A stretch of DNA of 25,706 nt, taken from positions 1-25,706 of IMG/VR virus record IMGVR_UViG_3300032286_000851; one strand, given 5' to 3'. Under the pieces are notes generated by a model. It was not told the DNA's origin. It did not search any database and worked only from the letters and a program-made list of their open reading frames with translations. Shown piece after piece: positions 1-8,393 of the stretch; position 1 is the stretch's first letter; each line of letters opens with the position of its first letter. A program made the translations under genes and the position numbers. The DNA is from a virus.

Positions 1-153
1 ATCAGCCGTTTCCGTGTTAGCAGAGCCATTGCTCAATTCCTCGGGTTGAGTGTTGGCCGGCTCTGTCCGCTCGATGAGCTTCCGCTTGCCGGTTTTGGAA
101 TCAAGAAGGTAAGAACCACCTTGGCCCCAATATTCATCCATCATGATAGCCAT
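1..153 (-). CDS. Hypothetical phage protein, N-terminal part only (truncated by window edge)
   Basis: The frame opens with ATG at 153 and stays open for 51 codons to the window edge, so the C-terminus is missing. The start lies two bases after the stop of the tail-terminator-like gene, and no earlier start is possible because of that in-frame stop. The visible protein begins MAIMMDEYWGQGGSYLL and continues with a charged, polar stretch (KTGKRKLIERTEP). I see no domain, signal peptide or membrane segment. By position (next gene after a gpU-like protein) it could be a tail protein such as a tail tube or chaperone-region gene, but nothing in the 51 residues proves this. Confidence 0.6.
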   Translation of the reverse strand, partial: MAIMMDEYWGQGGSYLLDSKTGKRKLIERTEPANTQPEELSNGSANTETAD

Positions 154-155
154 GA

Positions 156-581
156 TCAGCTCGCAAGATTTGCGACCGAGGTGCGGTAAAGCACTCGATA
201 ATCACACATTACCACGCCCGCTGGTTGATCTGCTTCAACGGTTTCAAATGTCACCCCAACTGGCTGAATGTCGATGGCATAGCCGCCAAGCGTAAGATCG
301 GCCATTAGTTTGCCGTGCAGGCTTTCAACTATTGGATCGGCAATTTGATCCGGGATGTTGCCGCGCACAATTACTGCAACACGAACGGTAAGGCTCCAAT
401 CCAGCGTGGGGAGGCTTGTGTTTTGGCTGGCCTGGTCGCTGATAGGTTCAACCACGATTGCAGGGCTTTCAGCGCGAGCTATGGGCTCCACGCGGCTGCG
501 ATAGATCCTGGTGCTAACGCCGGTGGTACCGGTAAGTGCAGTACGGATCGCGGTGATAATTGTTTCGCGTTTGGTCGTCAT
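156..581 (-). CDS. Tail terminator / minor tail protein (gpU-like)
   Basis: This 141-residue protein has the look of phage tail terminator proteins: an N-terminal helix (TKRETIITAIRTAL), a central segment with PAIVVEP, alternating hydrophobic strands (WSLTVRVAVIV), and a C-terminal strand with a CDYRVLYRT pattern. Lambda gpU, which caps the tail tube and joins it to the head, has the same size and strand order. The ATG at 581 overlaps the upstream stop as ATGA, which decides the start against a longer in-frame opening at 605. Its place after the head-tail adaptor region supports a role at the head-tail junction. The family call rests on length, predicted fold pattern and order, not on a residue signature. 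Confidence 0.6.
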   Translation of the reverse strand: MTTKRETIITAIRTALTGTTGVSTRIYRSRVEPIARAESPAIVVEPISDQASQNTSLPTLDWSLTVRVAVIVRGNIPDQIADPIVESLHGKLMADLTLGGYAIDIQPVGVTFETVEADQPAGVVMCDYRVLYRTSVANLAS

Positions 582-1210
582 GACGCAACCTGGACGATGG
601 TGCAAATTACGCCAGGAATGCTTGGACGCACCGGCGAACTGGTGCTAGCAGCTTCGGCGTGAATGTAAGCAGCCACGTCGCTCGTATTCCAAATCAATTC
701 GATAAAATCTTTTGCTTGTAATCTTGTGACAAAATTAACAGTGCCAATTACGTTGCCATCGGTTCCGCCATGCCTAGAAATAATACTAAATTTGCTATTG
801 CTTGCTGGTACATCGCCAGCCGCATTATTATCGTTTTTTCTTAGCCATACGTTAATGTCATGAATACTGTTGTCAGTATTGCTGAATTGAATTGAAAACG
901 TAATGCTATAAACGCCGGTATAATCAAAAGTTATTCTGCTGTTTGACGCTATTGCAATCCCGCGGCTGTTGGTATCGCTGGAACGCAGCAGAATAGACGT
1001 TGGCGTGTTGGCGGTTGCGGTTTGAGAAGTTTCGTCCCAAAAGGATCCCCAGTAACCAGGACAGCCAAAATATGGCAATTGATTCCATGGTTTTATGCCG
1101 TTCCCAATCTTTAGATTACCTGTGTCAATTTCATGGCCAGTTTCACCCATCAATAGTGTCGGGTTCAATGCCGACCACACGGAAGCTTTGTCAGCCTTGA
1201 AATTACTCAT
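578..1210 (-). CDS. Tail-fibre-like protein: Mtd-N/hyaluronidase-type N-terminus plus C1q-like jelly-roll
   Basis: This 210-residue protein has two parts. Residues about 5-50 carry the phage tail-fibre N-terminal pattern (GETGHEIDTGNLKIGNG followed by WNQLPYF), as in major-tropism-determinant and phage hyaluronidase N-termini. Residues about 55-210 are beta-rich (GSFWDETSQTATANTPTSI, later ITFDYTGVYSITFSIQF), as in trimeric C1q/TNF-like jelly-roll heads that bind receptors or stabilise fibres. The start codon shares one base with the stop of the preceding gene (TGATG). The position is odd: it lies between an FII-like adaptor and a gpU-like terminator, where lambda has gpZ. The stretch 680-1000 is more AT-rich than its neighbours, which hints at later acquisition. 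It may be a capsid- or neck-attached fibre. Confidence 0.6.
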   Translation of the reverse strand: MSNFKADKASVWSALNPTLLMGETGHEIDTGNLKIGNGIKPWNQLPYFGCPGYWGSFWDETSQTATANTPTSILLRSSDTNSRGIAIASNSRITFDYTGVYSITFSIQFSNTDNSIHDINVWLRKNDNNAAGDVPASNSKFSIISRHGGTDGNVIGTVNFVTRLQAKDFIELIWNTSDVAAYIHAEAASTSSPVRPSIPGVICTIVQVAS

Positions 1211-1488
1211 CAGGTTTTTTGCAATCCAATTTCTACAAAAGCACCATCATCAATTAACCTTGTCTCGCGCACTGTATAGGCAGTGCCAGCCACTGTAATC
1301 GAATTGCCGTAGACCAAAGTGCCAAAGCTGCTGGCTTTTGCTGTCAATGTATAATCAGTGCTCAGCACCATATCGCCGGCGATCACCTGGGCAGGCATAT
1401 CTAAAATTCCCAATGCAGTAACGGCGCCAGCTGTGCAGCTGACGCCGAAATCGTTGAGGAACGTCGATAGGTCCTCAGTAAAAGCCAT
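1210..1488 (-). CDS. Head-tail adaptor, FII-position protein
   Basis: This 92-residue protein begins MAFTEDLSTFLNDFGV and ends in beta-strands with VRETRLIDDGAFVEIGLQK. Small phage attachment proteins of the lambda gpFII type share the N-terminal 'F..D...F..DFGV' opening, a central strand region with D-M..Y.L, and a final strand that reports on a DG turn. They bind the head-tail junction where the tail docks. The gene sits after capsid and capsid-accessory genes and before the terminator-like gene, as expected. Its stop and the next start overlap by one base, as do its own start and the previous stop, so the block is translationally coupled. Confidence 0.55.
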   Translation of the reverse strand: MAFTEDLSTFLNDFGVSCTAGAVTALGILDMPAQVIAGDMVLSTDYTLTAKASSFGTLVYGNSITVAGTAYTVRETRLIDDGAFVEIGLQKT

Positions 1489-1877
1489 CAGACGTACTTC
1501 TTAGAAGCAAGAGCTGTGACTGAAACTGAACCGGTACCGCTACCACCGCTCACAGTAAACAACACGCGCACATAACGCAGCAGGTTGTCGCTGTTGAGAT
1601 AGATCTTTTCGCTGAATGCGGTATTAGCAGCAGCAGCGGTAAAGCCGCCACCAGTAATATCAGCGAAATCGCCAGCGGTAGTTGTAGCGGAATGCTGCAA
1701 CTTGGCGGTACGGGTGACGCCTGAACCAGCGGCGGCGGCATCAATCATGAAAGCAACGTCGCCTTCATAGTTGAGCAGGTCAACATAGGCAGGAGTGCCA
1801 GCGCCAGTGGAGGCAACCACAGCGGTGTTATGCAGGTTCAACAGATCGGTCTTAGAACCGAGATTGTGGATGGTCAT
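1488..1877 (-). CDS. Putative capsid decoration or head accessory protein
   Basis: This 129-residue, Ala/Gly/Thr-rich, beta-dominated protein begins MTIHNLGSKTDLLNLHNTAV. It has a middle AKLQHSATTTAGDFADITG and ends with RYVRVLFTV...SVSVTALASKKYV. Proteins of this size and pattern ('KLQ.SD...GDF.D', then 'RYVRV.....G.....S....') are common two genes after the HK97-type capsid gene and are thought to decorate or stabilise the head. The ATG overlaps the upstream stop as ATGA. There are no transmembrane segments or cysteines. I recognise the general type, not a named family. Confidence 0.5.
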   Translation of the reverse strand: MTIHNLGSKTDLLNLHNTAVVASTGAGTPAYVDLLNYEGDVAFMIDAAAAGSGVTRTAKLQHSATTTAGDFADITGGGFTAAAANTAFSEKIYLNSDNLLRYVRVLFTVSGGSGTGSVSVTALASKKYV

Positions 1878-2065
1878 TTGCTAGTTCTCCGTTTTGGGGG
1901 TGTGGGTTGAATCGTTTCAATTGCCTGGGCTATAGCGTCTGCAGCCCTAATTGCTTTGCCAATGCCGATCAGGAATTTGGCATCCGCAGGGGAAGCATTA
2001 AGCACTTCCCCAATACGGACCACCTGGCCTGCCAACATTGTTTGCCGCAAGACCTCAATCTTCAT
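1874..2065 (-). CDS. Small conserved phage protein after the capsid gene
   Basis: This 63-residue basic-tailed protein (MKIEVLRQTMLAGQVVRIGE, then DAKFLIGIGKA) matches the layout of small phage proteins that follow capsid genes: a short beta-barrel-like segment, then 'A.FL...GKA', then a basic tail (PPKRRTSK). Its role is unknown. Lambda has gpFI in a comparable position, but I see no sequence reason to equate them. It starts two bases after the capsid stop and its own stop overlaps the next start, so it belongs to the head operon. Confidence 0.55.
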   Translation of the reverse strand: MKIEVLRQTMLAGQVVRIGEVLNASPADAKFLIGIGKAIRAADAIAQAIETIQPTPPKRRTSK

Positions 2066-2067
2066 GA

Positions 2068-3822
2068 TCAGAGGGTGTTGTTGCCACGGGTGAAGGACTC
2101 AGGATGGCGAACGGCGATGTCCACATCCTGCATCGCTACAACGCGCACAGTGCCAGAGGTGCTGTGGGTGTAGGGGTCCACCATGATGTCCAGACCAGAG
2201 AAGTAAGCAATGATCAGGTCAGCAAAATTGCCAAACCACAGATCGTTGCTTGCAACTTGGTTGCTCACCAGACCACGGTAACCATTCACTTCGCCGTCCA
2301 TGTAGATGAACTGAGCGGTGTTGCTGGCTTTTTCGGTGGTCTTCAGAGAACCGCGCATGGCGGCGTTCATTAGATACACAGGGCTGCCCAGCAATGCGTT
2401 AGCAGTTGCAAGGTCAGATTCAAGTGCCACCACCTCGGTGAATGTCGGGGTGTTAGCGGCGAAATCTTCGGTGCCGATGCCGGTGGTCAGCTTCAGGCCG
2501 AGGGGCTCGCTGTTGGTGCCAGTGCCATAAAGGCCGGCGTAATCGATCTTGAGCGCCAGTACGGTGGCAAGATCACGGCGAACCATTTGCTCAACGTCGA
2601 TGCTGGATTGCAGCATCAGGCGACGGCTGTAGTCGGTGTAAGCGGCAACGCTCTTGGGGGTCAGGCTTACCTGATCGACAGACTGTTGGCTTTCGGTAGG
2701 AGCACCGGATTCTGCAACCCAATAAGCGGTAGCAGCGCCATTTTGGCGGGGAATTGCAACGTTGCCGGTCAGGCCGGTGAGCACAGTGGCACCAGCTTGA
2801 TCGAGTGCGGATGCATTGCGTAGCAGGTCGATGAAACTGCCGGAATCCAGCATGGTTTCAATCAACGCACCACCACCGGAGCTAACACCAGCGGTCAGGT
2901 CGCGGCGCAGCACATCAGCGGGAATTGTGATGCCGCGGGATTGGCGGCCCAGTTGAGCGGCAGCAGCTTCAGAAGCTTCAATCTCAAATGCAGCAGCTTC
3001 GCGGGCTCCACGGTCGGTGGGATTAGCCAGGAAGTTGATCGCCCGCAGGAAAGAAAAGTTCTTGGCTTCCTTGGAAGTAAGGCCAATTTCAGGAGCGCTG
3101 ACGGGCTCTTGCTTAGAGCCAATCTTTTCTAGTACAGCAGCGCGAGCTTCATCAAGGCTGCGGCCACCTTCAATGAGTTGACGGCTAAGATCGGTCATTG
3201 AATGCTTATCGCACAGGGCGGAAATAGCGGAAATGCGGCTGCGCTCAGCTTTGGCGGCTTCTTCAGCCACCACCGCCGTATTGTCGGGGGTGTTGTCCAT
3301 GATTTCAACAGTGGGTTGTGGTGGTGCGGCAGAAGCCGCAGGTTGAGCATCAAGCGAACGCCCGATGCCGACACTGGGGTCTGCAGGTATACTAACCATG
3401 CTCACTTCGTGTACGCCCCATGAAGTGGCAATAAACTCGCCGGAGCCGCGTTGCTCCATGTCGTTGATCTGATAACCAAACGACACGTTACGCAATATTC
3501 CATCTTTTACATCAGTCAAAACCTCCTGAGCAAAAGGGTTTTGGCTGAATCGCACCGTTACATAACCACGCTTAAGTTGTTCGTCAATCCAGCCGCGCTC
3601 GACGACGCCGATCACTTTGGCGGGATCATGATTGAACAGCAGCGGCGCGCCATCGTTCAAGCGTTGCAGGTCAGCGGCGCCACGTTCATGGCTTAGCACC
3701 TCAGTGCCAAAATAACGCTGCACCGGATACTCAGAACTAAACGGAAATTCAAAGGTGCGTTCGTCGTCGCTGATTTGAAAATCAACGGCTTGCGCCCTGG
3801 TCAATTTTTCCATTGGGATCAT
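2068..3822 (-). CDS. Prohead protease fused to HK97-fold major capsid protein
   Basis: One 584-residue frame joins two head functions usually encoded separately. Residues about 20-160 are an HK97-type prohead protease (family S78-like), with candidate catalytic His65 in LLFNHD and Ser114 in RNVSFGY, and a following HEVSMVSIPADP strand. Residues about 175-285 are charged and helical, like a scaffolding delta domain. Residues about 290-584 are a HK97-family capsid protein (GGALIETMLDSGSF, AYWVAESGAPTESQQ, SRRLMLQSSIDVEQMVRRDL, YGTGTNSEPLGL). Maturation would cut off the protease and delta parts. The start at 3822 overlaps the portal stop (ATGA) and has GAGG about 6 bases upstream; an in-frame ATG at 3813 is the alternative. 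I see no frameshift or internal stop. Confidence 0.9.
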   Translation of the reverse strand: MIPMEKLTRAQAVDFQISDDERTFEFPFSSEYPVQRYFGTEVLSHERGAADLQRLNDGAPLLFNHDPAKVIGVVERGWIDEQLKRGYVTVRFSQNPFAQEVLTDVKDGILRNVSFGYQINDMEQRGSGEFIATSWGVHEVSMVSIPADPSVGIGRSLDAQPAASAAPPQPTVEIMDNTPDNTAVVAEEAAKAERSRISAISALCDKHSMTDLSRQLIEGGRSLDEARAAVLEKIGSKQEPVSAPEIGLTSKEAKNFSFLRAINFLANPTDRGAREAAAFEIEASEAAAAQLGRQSRGITIPADVLRRDLTAGVSSGGGALIETMLDSGSFIDLLRNASALDQAGATVLTGLTGNVAIPRQNGAATAYWVAESGAPTESQQSVDQVSLTPKSVAAYTDYSRRLMLQSSIDVEQMVRRDLATVLALKIDYAGLYGTGTNSEPLGLKLTTGIGTEDFAANTPTFTEVVALESDLATANALLGSPVYLMNAAMRGSLKTTEKASNTAQFIYMDGEVNGYRGLVSNQVASNDLWFGNFADLIIAYFSGLDIMVDPYTHSTSGTVRVVAMQDVDIAVRHPESFTRGNNTL

Positions 3823-5348
3823 GCGATTACCTCATCTTCAGAATCATATTCGGTGGGTGTTGATGTTTCCACCAATGGCACCGGCTGTTGGGCGCCGGCA
3901 TCATTCACCTGAGTTGGATCTGTATCCAACACAATGCCAAGCTCGTCAAACTTGGCCAGCTCGGCCTGTCGTTGCAGCAGTAGATCTTCAAGGTCGCCAC
4001 CTTGTTCTGACACAACATCAGATAACGTCTTAAACCCACAGCGGACGGCGGTCTTATACGCTTCAACTTCCTTCTGCGGATCAACCCAGCTCCAGCCGCG
4101 AGGCATCCATTGAATCTTGCGGAATCGCTCTGGACTAATTTCATACCCTTGAATTGGCAGCTCACCGCTCATTACTGCCATTTCGAGCCATGCTTCATAT
4201 ATAGGCTGATGAAAATTCTCGATCATGAATTTCTGTAGCACCCGCCAAGTATCGCGTTCTTCCAACAGGCTCAACCGACTGCTGCTGTAATTGGTTTGGG
4301 TAAAATCTTTTGATACAGATTCAAAACTGCAACCAACACCAGCCGCAACAGCGCGTAACATTGAGCGCATAAATGGCTCAAATTGACCATCAGGCGCATC
4401 AAGGCTTGGAACCGATACAGTCTCGCCGGGTTGCAAATATTTAAACACTCCGGGCTCAAAATTGCTTACTCGTTCGCCGTTGTAAATCTCATCACCATGC
4501 AGCTCGCCGTCAGGACTAGTGATAAACCCCATCAGGCTACTGCTGGCCCGCGCACGGATAACTTCAGCTTCCTCATAGCCAGCTAGATGGTGCAACCGTT
4601 GGATGGCGCTAGAAAACCAGCTCACGCCACGGGTTTGGCCAGGGCGCTCTGTAATAAACAAATGCAGCACATCCGCTGCTGGTACCCGAATGCGGCGCAT
4701 ATTCTGCCGATTAGCGCCAACAAACTGGTCACCAGGATGCGATTGGTAAAAGTGATAAGCGACAGGCCGTCCCCAACGATCAACCTCGACGCCCATCCGC
4801 ACCATGTTGCCGTTTACTGGCTGCGGCACTTCATCATCAATCAGATAATCGCTTTCAAGAATTTCAAGCGCAAATGGAGTTTTGCCGCCGCCAAATGGTT
4901 GACGCACCAATCGTATAAATACTTCCCCTGATTCGCAAATTGATCGAATTGCCAAGCGCTCAATATCGCTAAAGCACAACATGCCAGCAGTGTGGCAGCT
5001 TTGCTTACGGCTCCATTCTTCCCACTTTTCGTGGATTTGTTCGTTCAATGTTTCGTCTAATTTGCCGCCGCGTTGCATCTTGACCTGCGGCTGCATCTTG
5101 ATGCCTTGACCGATCACATTATTTTGCACTGACCGCAACGCTTGCCGCGCAAAATCATTATCACGAACCAGTTGCCGCGCACGATTGCGTAATGTTCTAA
5201 AGCTAGATTTAATCTCAGAATCAACGCTGGTTGAACTGGTAATCCAGTCAGCCGTCAGCCTTGTCACCGAAGCGCCTTGATACCCGCGTTGCCGTGGCTT
5301 AGGTGCCCCGCTCCGTAGCCAGCTATAAATTGCAGAACGAATGCCCAT
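3819..5348 (-). CDS. Portal protein, lambda gpB family
   Basis: This 509-residue protein is a lambda-type portal. The N-terminus has the basic, aromatic opening and the diagnostic block SFRTLRNRARQLVRDNDFAR followed by NNVIGQGIKMQP. Further on are ICESGEVFIRL, an RPGQTRGVSWF segment and SLLEERDTWRVLQ. Twelve copies would form the ring through which terminase pumps DNA and to which the connector binds. Length is normal for the family. Its start shares one base with the preceding stop (TGATG), and its end overlaps the capsid start. The acidic C-terminal tail (TEYDSEDEVIA) is variable in this family. Confidence 0.92.
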   Translation of the reverse strand: MGIRSAIYSWLRSGAPKPRQRGYQGASVTRLTADWITSSTSVDSEIKSSFRTLRNRARQLVRDNDFARQALRSVQNNVIGQGIKMQPQVKMQRGGKLDETLNEQIHEKWEEWSRKQSCHTAGMLCFSDIERLAIRSICESGEVFIRLVRQPFGGGKTPFALEILESDYLIDDEVPQPVNGNMVRMGVEVDRWGRPVAYHFYQSHPGDQFVGANRQNMRRIRVPAADVLHLFITERPGQTRGVSWFSSAIQRLHHLAGYEEAEVIRARASSSLMGFITSPDGELHGDEIYNGERVSNFEPGVFKYLQPGETVSVPSLDAPDGQFEPFMRSMLRAVAAGVGCSFESVSKDFTQTNYSSSRLSLLEERDTWRVLQKFMIENFHQPIYEAWLEMAVMSGELPIQGYEISPERFRKIQWMPRGWSWVDPQKEVEAYKTAVRCGFKTLSDVVSEQGGDLEDLLLQRQAELAKFDELGIVLDTDPTQVNDAGAQQPVPLVETSTPTEYDSEDEVIA

Positions 5349-5917
5349 CAGAAGCGCACAAACAGGTTATGGGGGTTGCCCAGGCCGTTGGCCTGCAGCT
5401 GGGCGGCTTGCTCGCGCTTCACCTCAGCCTTTAGTTTACCCTCAAGCATCAACAAATCAGCCATCTCATATTTCTTCAAATTTCTGGTGCCAATCCGATA
5501 TTCCTGCACCACGCCGCCGGATACGATCGTTCTAATCGCAGCCTGCACAGCCTCCAAATCCTTTTGCGCTTGCGTCCTACCGTCAAATGCGCCTGGTGTG
5601 CTGGTGTAATTAAGCGCTGGCAGCACCTCAAGCTGGCCGGCACCAAGCGTAATCTTTTCGCTGTTATACGTTGCAATTGCCTGCCAAAACCATTGCCCTG
5701 CATCGAAGCCAGCGCTGGTCGCGGCTGAAATCGTCATCTCCCAGCCGATGCCATAAGCGCTGCCAACCACCGTTGCGCCTTCGCTTGCTGTATTGGTGCG
5801 GAGGTAATAAGTCAGCGTCCACGTTGCGCTGGTAATTGCATTACCGAATACATCAACACCCGAATCATCGCGCCATTTGACCGTATTGTCCGCTCGGATT
5901 TGGCTTGGAATGTTCAC
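5348..5917 (-). CDS. Head-tail joining gpW-position protein with beta-rich N-terminal extension
   Basis: This 189-residue protein begins at a GTG codon (5917) four bases after the terL stop. The C-terminal ~75 residues are helical and end with the pattern GTRNLKKYEMADLLMLEGKL...GLGNPHNLFVRF, which I recall from gpW-like and related small connector proteins between terminase and portal genes. The N-terminal ~110 residues are beta-rich (WTLTYYLRTN, GQWFWQAIATY) and resemble an Ig-like or fibre-base fold, so this is longer than lambda gpW (68 residues). The order terL - this gene - portal mirrors lambda A-W-B. Confidence 0.6.
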   Translation of the reverse strand: MNIPSQIRADNTVKWRDDSGVDVFGNAITSATWTLTYYLRTNTASEGATVVGSAYGIGWEMTISAATSAGFDAGQWFWQAIATYNSEKITLGAGQLEVLPALNYTSTPGAFDGRTQAQKDLEAVQAAIRTIVSGGVVQEYRIGTRNLKKYEMADLLMLEGKLKAEVKREQAAQLQANGLGNPHNLFVRF

Positions 5918-5921
5918 GGCA

Positions 5922-7769
5922 TTACCAATTGTTGACGAATGCAGGGCCAGCAGCGGCGGCCTTCTTTGATCTTAGCGGAGCTGTTGGTTGTTCCAAGCGG
6001 CGTTCCAGCTGATCCCATATTGTGCGTCGATCATAGCGCTGGTACATCAAATTCAATGCCGCATACGCATAGACCAAGCAATCAAGCGCTTCATTCCGTG
6101 CCGATGGTTTCTTGACCCACTCACGAACCGGAAAACCCTTCACGAAACGTAATGCCTGCTTTTCAGCGGTCAGTTGCTCAAAATATTCAGTGCCTGTTTC
6201 GTTATGAAAATGTAAAAACCCGGGGCCGATCTCGTTATGGCGCAACCGGCCAAATAACGTCGTCTTAATGGTGTCGCCACCAACCGGGTAGACCGATGCG
6301 CCGCGCTTCAGCGATTTACCTGCGCTATTAAGGTCCACCTTGCTAGCTTTTCCGATTGGTGGCTTGCCCCGCTGGCTGGAGCCTTTGATCGCCACCACGC
6401 CCTGGCGGCCGCGTTCACGCGCATATTGATACACCTCATTTGTCATATGACCGCCACTATCGATTGCAACTACATCGGGTCGCAGCTTTCCGTTTAGCTC
6501 ATGCGGCCATTCACGCAGCACTACCTCGTCCAATTGCTTCCATACCTCCGCCCTGGCTGGATCGCCAAAGATCTCTTGGTGATGTATCAACCAGCCCTCC
6601 TCATCGCGGCCCCAGCCCCATACGCTTACGGCTAGCCGGTTGTCCTGTACGTCAACACCAGCCGTCAATGCCAGCGCTCCGGCAGGAAGCACATCAGGCT
6701 CATAGGCCTCGCAGCGTTCCAGCAACGCGTCAGCGCCGATCTTGCTTGCATAATCTTCTTCCCATGTTTCGCCCAGCACCGTATTGACCCATGTCTTCAA
6801 CGCTTCCGGGTTGGTCTTGGCTTCCAAGAATTCTTCCACCAAATGCGGCCACGTTGCATTAGGGCTATAGCTATACGCTGCCCAGATATGAAAACCGATA
6901 TGCCTACCGTTGCCCGGTGCAGTTGCTAGCCATTCGCCATTTTCTACCATCCACCGCTTTTTGCTATGCGGAATCAAGACACCGCATGATTCGCAGCAAT
7001 ATGCAGCAGTGCTTGGATCGTTATCGCTCCAGCGCATATTGGCCCATTTCAAATATTGCTTATGGTTGCAATCAGGGCACGGCACAAAATAACGCCGCTG
7101 GTCTGTTTCGCCAAACATCCGCTCAATGCGGCTGAAATCTTTGACAGTGGGCGTACTGCCCGCAATGATCTTGCGGTTCCAATAATATTCAGATCGCCTG
7201 ATGCCAAGCTTGATCTGGTCACCTTCGGTGCCAGCGCTAGGCGGATAACCATCGACTTCGTCAAACAACACCACCCGCCGGCTGACACGGCGAAAACCCC
7301 GAGGGCTATTGGCGCCAACAAGGCTTAATGTCCCGCCAGGGAATTGTTTCTGCAAGATTGTATTGGCGCCATCTTTAGCCTTGGCATCACTAACCAATCC
7401 AGCCAGTACAGGCGTATCACGCAGCATTGGCGCTATCTCTTCCTTTGAGTAGCCTTGCGCGTCTTCGATCGTTGGTTGGATCAACATAATCGGGCATGGA
7501 TCCTGGTGGATGTGAAACGCAATTGCGTGGTTAAGAATCTTGGTGTAGCCAACCCGCGCAGACTTCATCACCGTGATCTGCTCCACCCGTGGGTCAGTCA
7601 CTGCATCCATAATCCCTTTCTGGTATGGCAACGTATGCCACCGCCCTGCCTCGGCGCTGCTTTCAGCCGACAGAAACGCAAACTTATCGGCCCATTGGCT
7701 AAGGGTCAGCTTTTCCGGTGGCCTGAAGCCCTCCAACGCATCAAGCACCAAGGAATTGATATCAGCCAT
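5922..7769 (-). CDS. terL: Terminase large subunit, lambda GpA family
   Basis: This 615-residue motor-nuclease packages DNA into the prohead. The Walker A-like motif KSARVGYTK (residues 69-77) is the lambda-type variant, and Walker B is VVLFDEVDG (D170, E171). A zinc-finger-like insert has CPDC at 231-234 and CCESC at 258-262. The C-terminal nuclease domain has GVDVQDNRL (D373) and VAIDSGG (D437). GpA terminases normally act on cos sites, so the element probably has cohesive ends. The ATG at 7769 lies inside the 3' end of terS (8-bp overlap), the usual coupling of the two subunits. I see no damage. Confidence 0.93.
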   Translation of the reverse strand: MADINSLVLDALEGFRPPEKLTLSQWADKFAFLSAESSAEAGRWHTLPYQKGIMDAVTDPRVEQITVMKSARVGYTKILNHAIAFHIHQDPCPIMLIQPTIEDAQGYSKEEIAPMLRDTPVLAGLVSDAKAKDGANTILQKQFPGGTLSLVGANSPRGFRRVSRRVVLFDEVDGYPPSAGTEGDQIKLGIRRSEYYWNRKIIAGSTPTVKDFSRIERMFGETDQRRYFVPCPDCNHKQYLKWANMRWSDNDPSTAAYCCESCGVLIPHSKKRWMVENGEWLATAPGNGRHIGFHIWAAYSYSPNATWPHLVEEFLEAKTNPEALKTWVNTVLGETWEEDYASKIGADALLERCEAYEPDVLPAGALALTAGVDVQDNRLAVSVWGWGRDEEGWLIHHQEIFGDPARAEVWKQLDEVVLREWPHELNGKLRPDVVAIDSGGHMTNEVYQYARERGRQGVVAIKGSSQRGKPPIGKASKVDLNSAGKSLKRGASVYPVGGDTIKTTLFGRLRHNEIGPGFLHFHNETGTEYFEQLTAEKQALRFVKGFPVREWVKKPSARNEALDCLVYAYAALNLMYQRYDRRTIWDQLERRLEQPTAPLRSKKAAAAGPAFVNNW

Positions 7770-8238
7770 CAGCTACGTCTTCCAGCGCTTCACGCACAAT
7801 ATCTTCCAAAATCACAAAGGCATCCTGCGGAAAATCTGGTATTCGTTGCTTAGCCTTAGACGGAATTCCAAGGATCTTAGTCCTTGCTATTGCCACTACT
7901 TCGCCCCATTTTAACGCTATTTCTCTTGCGCTAACCAGCTCTTTTTGTTTCTCTGCGCGTTCAAGTTCAAGCAACTCTGCCTTCAGAAACTCAGTCCTGG
8001 CCCGGCTTTCGTTGTAATCCGGTATAGACTTGTCAGTTGGTGATTGATCTGCTACCTTACCCCCGTTTATCCGTGTTTGAGTTGTTAGTGCCCAGTGTTC
8101 ACGCAAACCCTCCAGCTCGATCATTTCCTTGCCAGTTACGCTCATCTTTGTTTTGACGCGACCCTCTTTGATCGCCCGCGTGATTGCAGACGGACCAATA
8201 TTTAATGCCCTGGCGGCTTCGGCTTTAGTGACAAGCAT
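7762..8238 (-). CDS. terS: Terminase small subunit (Nu1-like)
   Basis: This 158-residue protein has an N-terminal winged-helix/HTH motif (TKAEAARALNIGPSAITRAI, residues about 4-23), as in lambda Nu1. A middle helical region (SRARTEFLKAELLELERAEK) probably mediates assembly, and the C-terminal part (about 100-158) would contact the large subunit. It would recognise the packaging site and recruit TerL, whose gene overlaps its end. The 331-bp gene-free stretch just upstream carries phased repeats, which is where lambda has cosB, the Nu1 target. The ATG at 8238 has only a weak upstream GGTGAG, about 12 bases away. Confidence 0.8.
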   Translation of the reverse strand: MLVTKAEAARALNIGPSAITRAIKEGRVKTKMSVTGKEMIELEGLREHWALTTQTRINGGKVADQSPTDKSIPDYNESRARTEFLKAELLELERAEKQKELVSAREIALKWGEVVAIARTKILGIPSKAKQRIPDFPQDAFVILEDIVREALEDVADG

Positions 8239-8267
8239 GCCGGCATATTAGCTCACCAGCAAAAAGC

Positions 8268-8296
8268 TTGCACAGTGCTGGGGTAGGGGTTATAAT
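8268..8296 (+). promoter_or_regulatory. Sigma70-type promoter, plus strand, antisense to neighbouring operons
   Basis: TTGCAC (8268-8273), a 17-base spacer and a perfect TATAAT (8291-8296) predict transcription starting near 8303 on the plus strand. No plus-strand gene of convincing length follows; the longest is an 18-codon frame from ATG 8342. A transcript would run through the repeat region and into antisense of the genes at 8570-10036. The LexA-type palindrome at 8318-8331 lies just downstream of the start point. The seen facts are the two hexamers and their spacing; use as a promoter is inferred. Confidence 0.5.
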
Positions 8297-8317
8297 GCCT
8301 GGCCCCGTTCACAAAGT

Positions 8318-8331
8318 AGTACGGTTGTACC
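8318..8331. promoter_or_regulatory. LexA-type palindrome upstream of terS
   Basis: AGTACGGTTGTACC fits the pattern RGTACNNNDGTWCB reported for cyanobacterial LexA boxes (recalled, not looked up). The half-sites AGTAC and GTACC are separated as in the units of the array at 10249-10473. A further left half-unit, TAGTACAAA, lies at 8371-8379. The site sits about 15 bases downstream of the predicted plus-strand start near 8303, and on the minus side in the leader of terS. It may bind host LexA or a phage repressor with the same specificity. Confidence 0.45.
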
Positions 8332-8393
8332 TAGTTATATAATGAGCCTCGAATTCACCCGCGGCCAGGGTAGTACAAAGGACCCAATTTGCT

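Noticed and set aside
7455-7853. 132-codon plus frame opposite terL/terS
   Set aside because: Terminase motifs on the minus strand are intact; the plus frame has no domain and a shadow-like composition.
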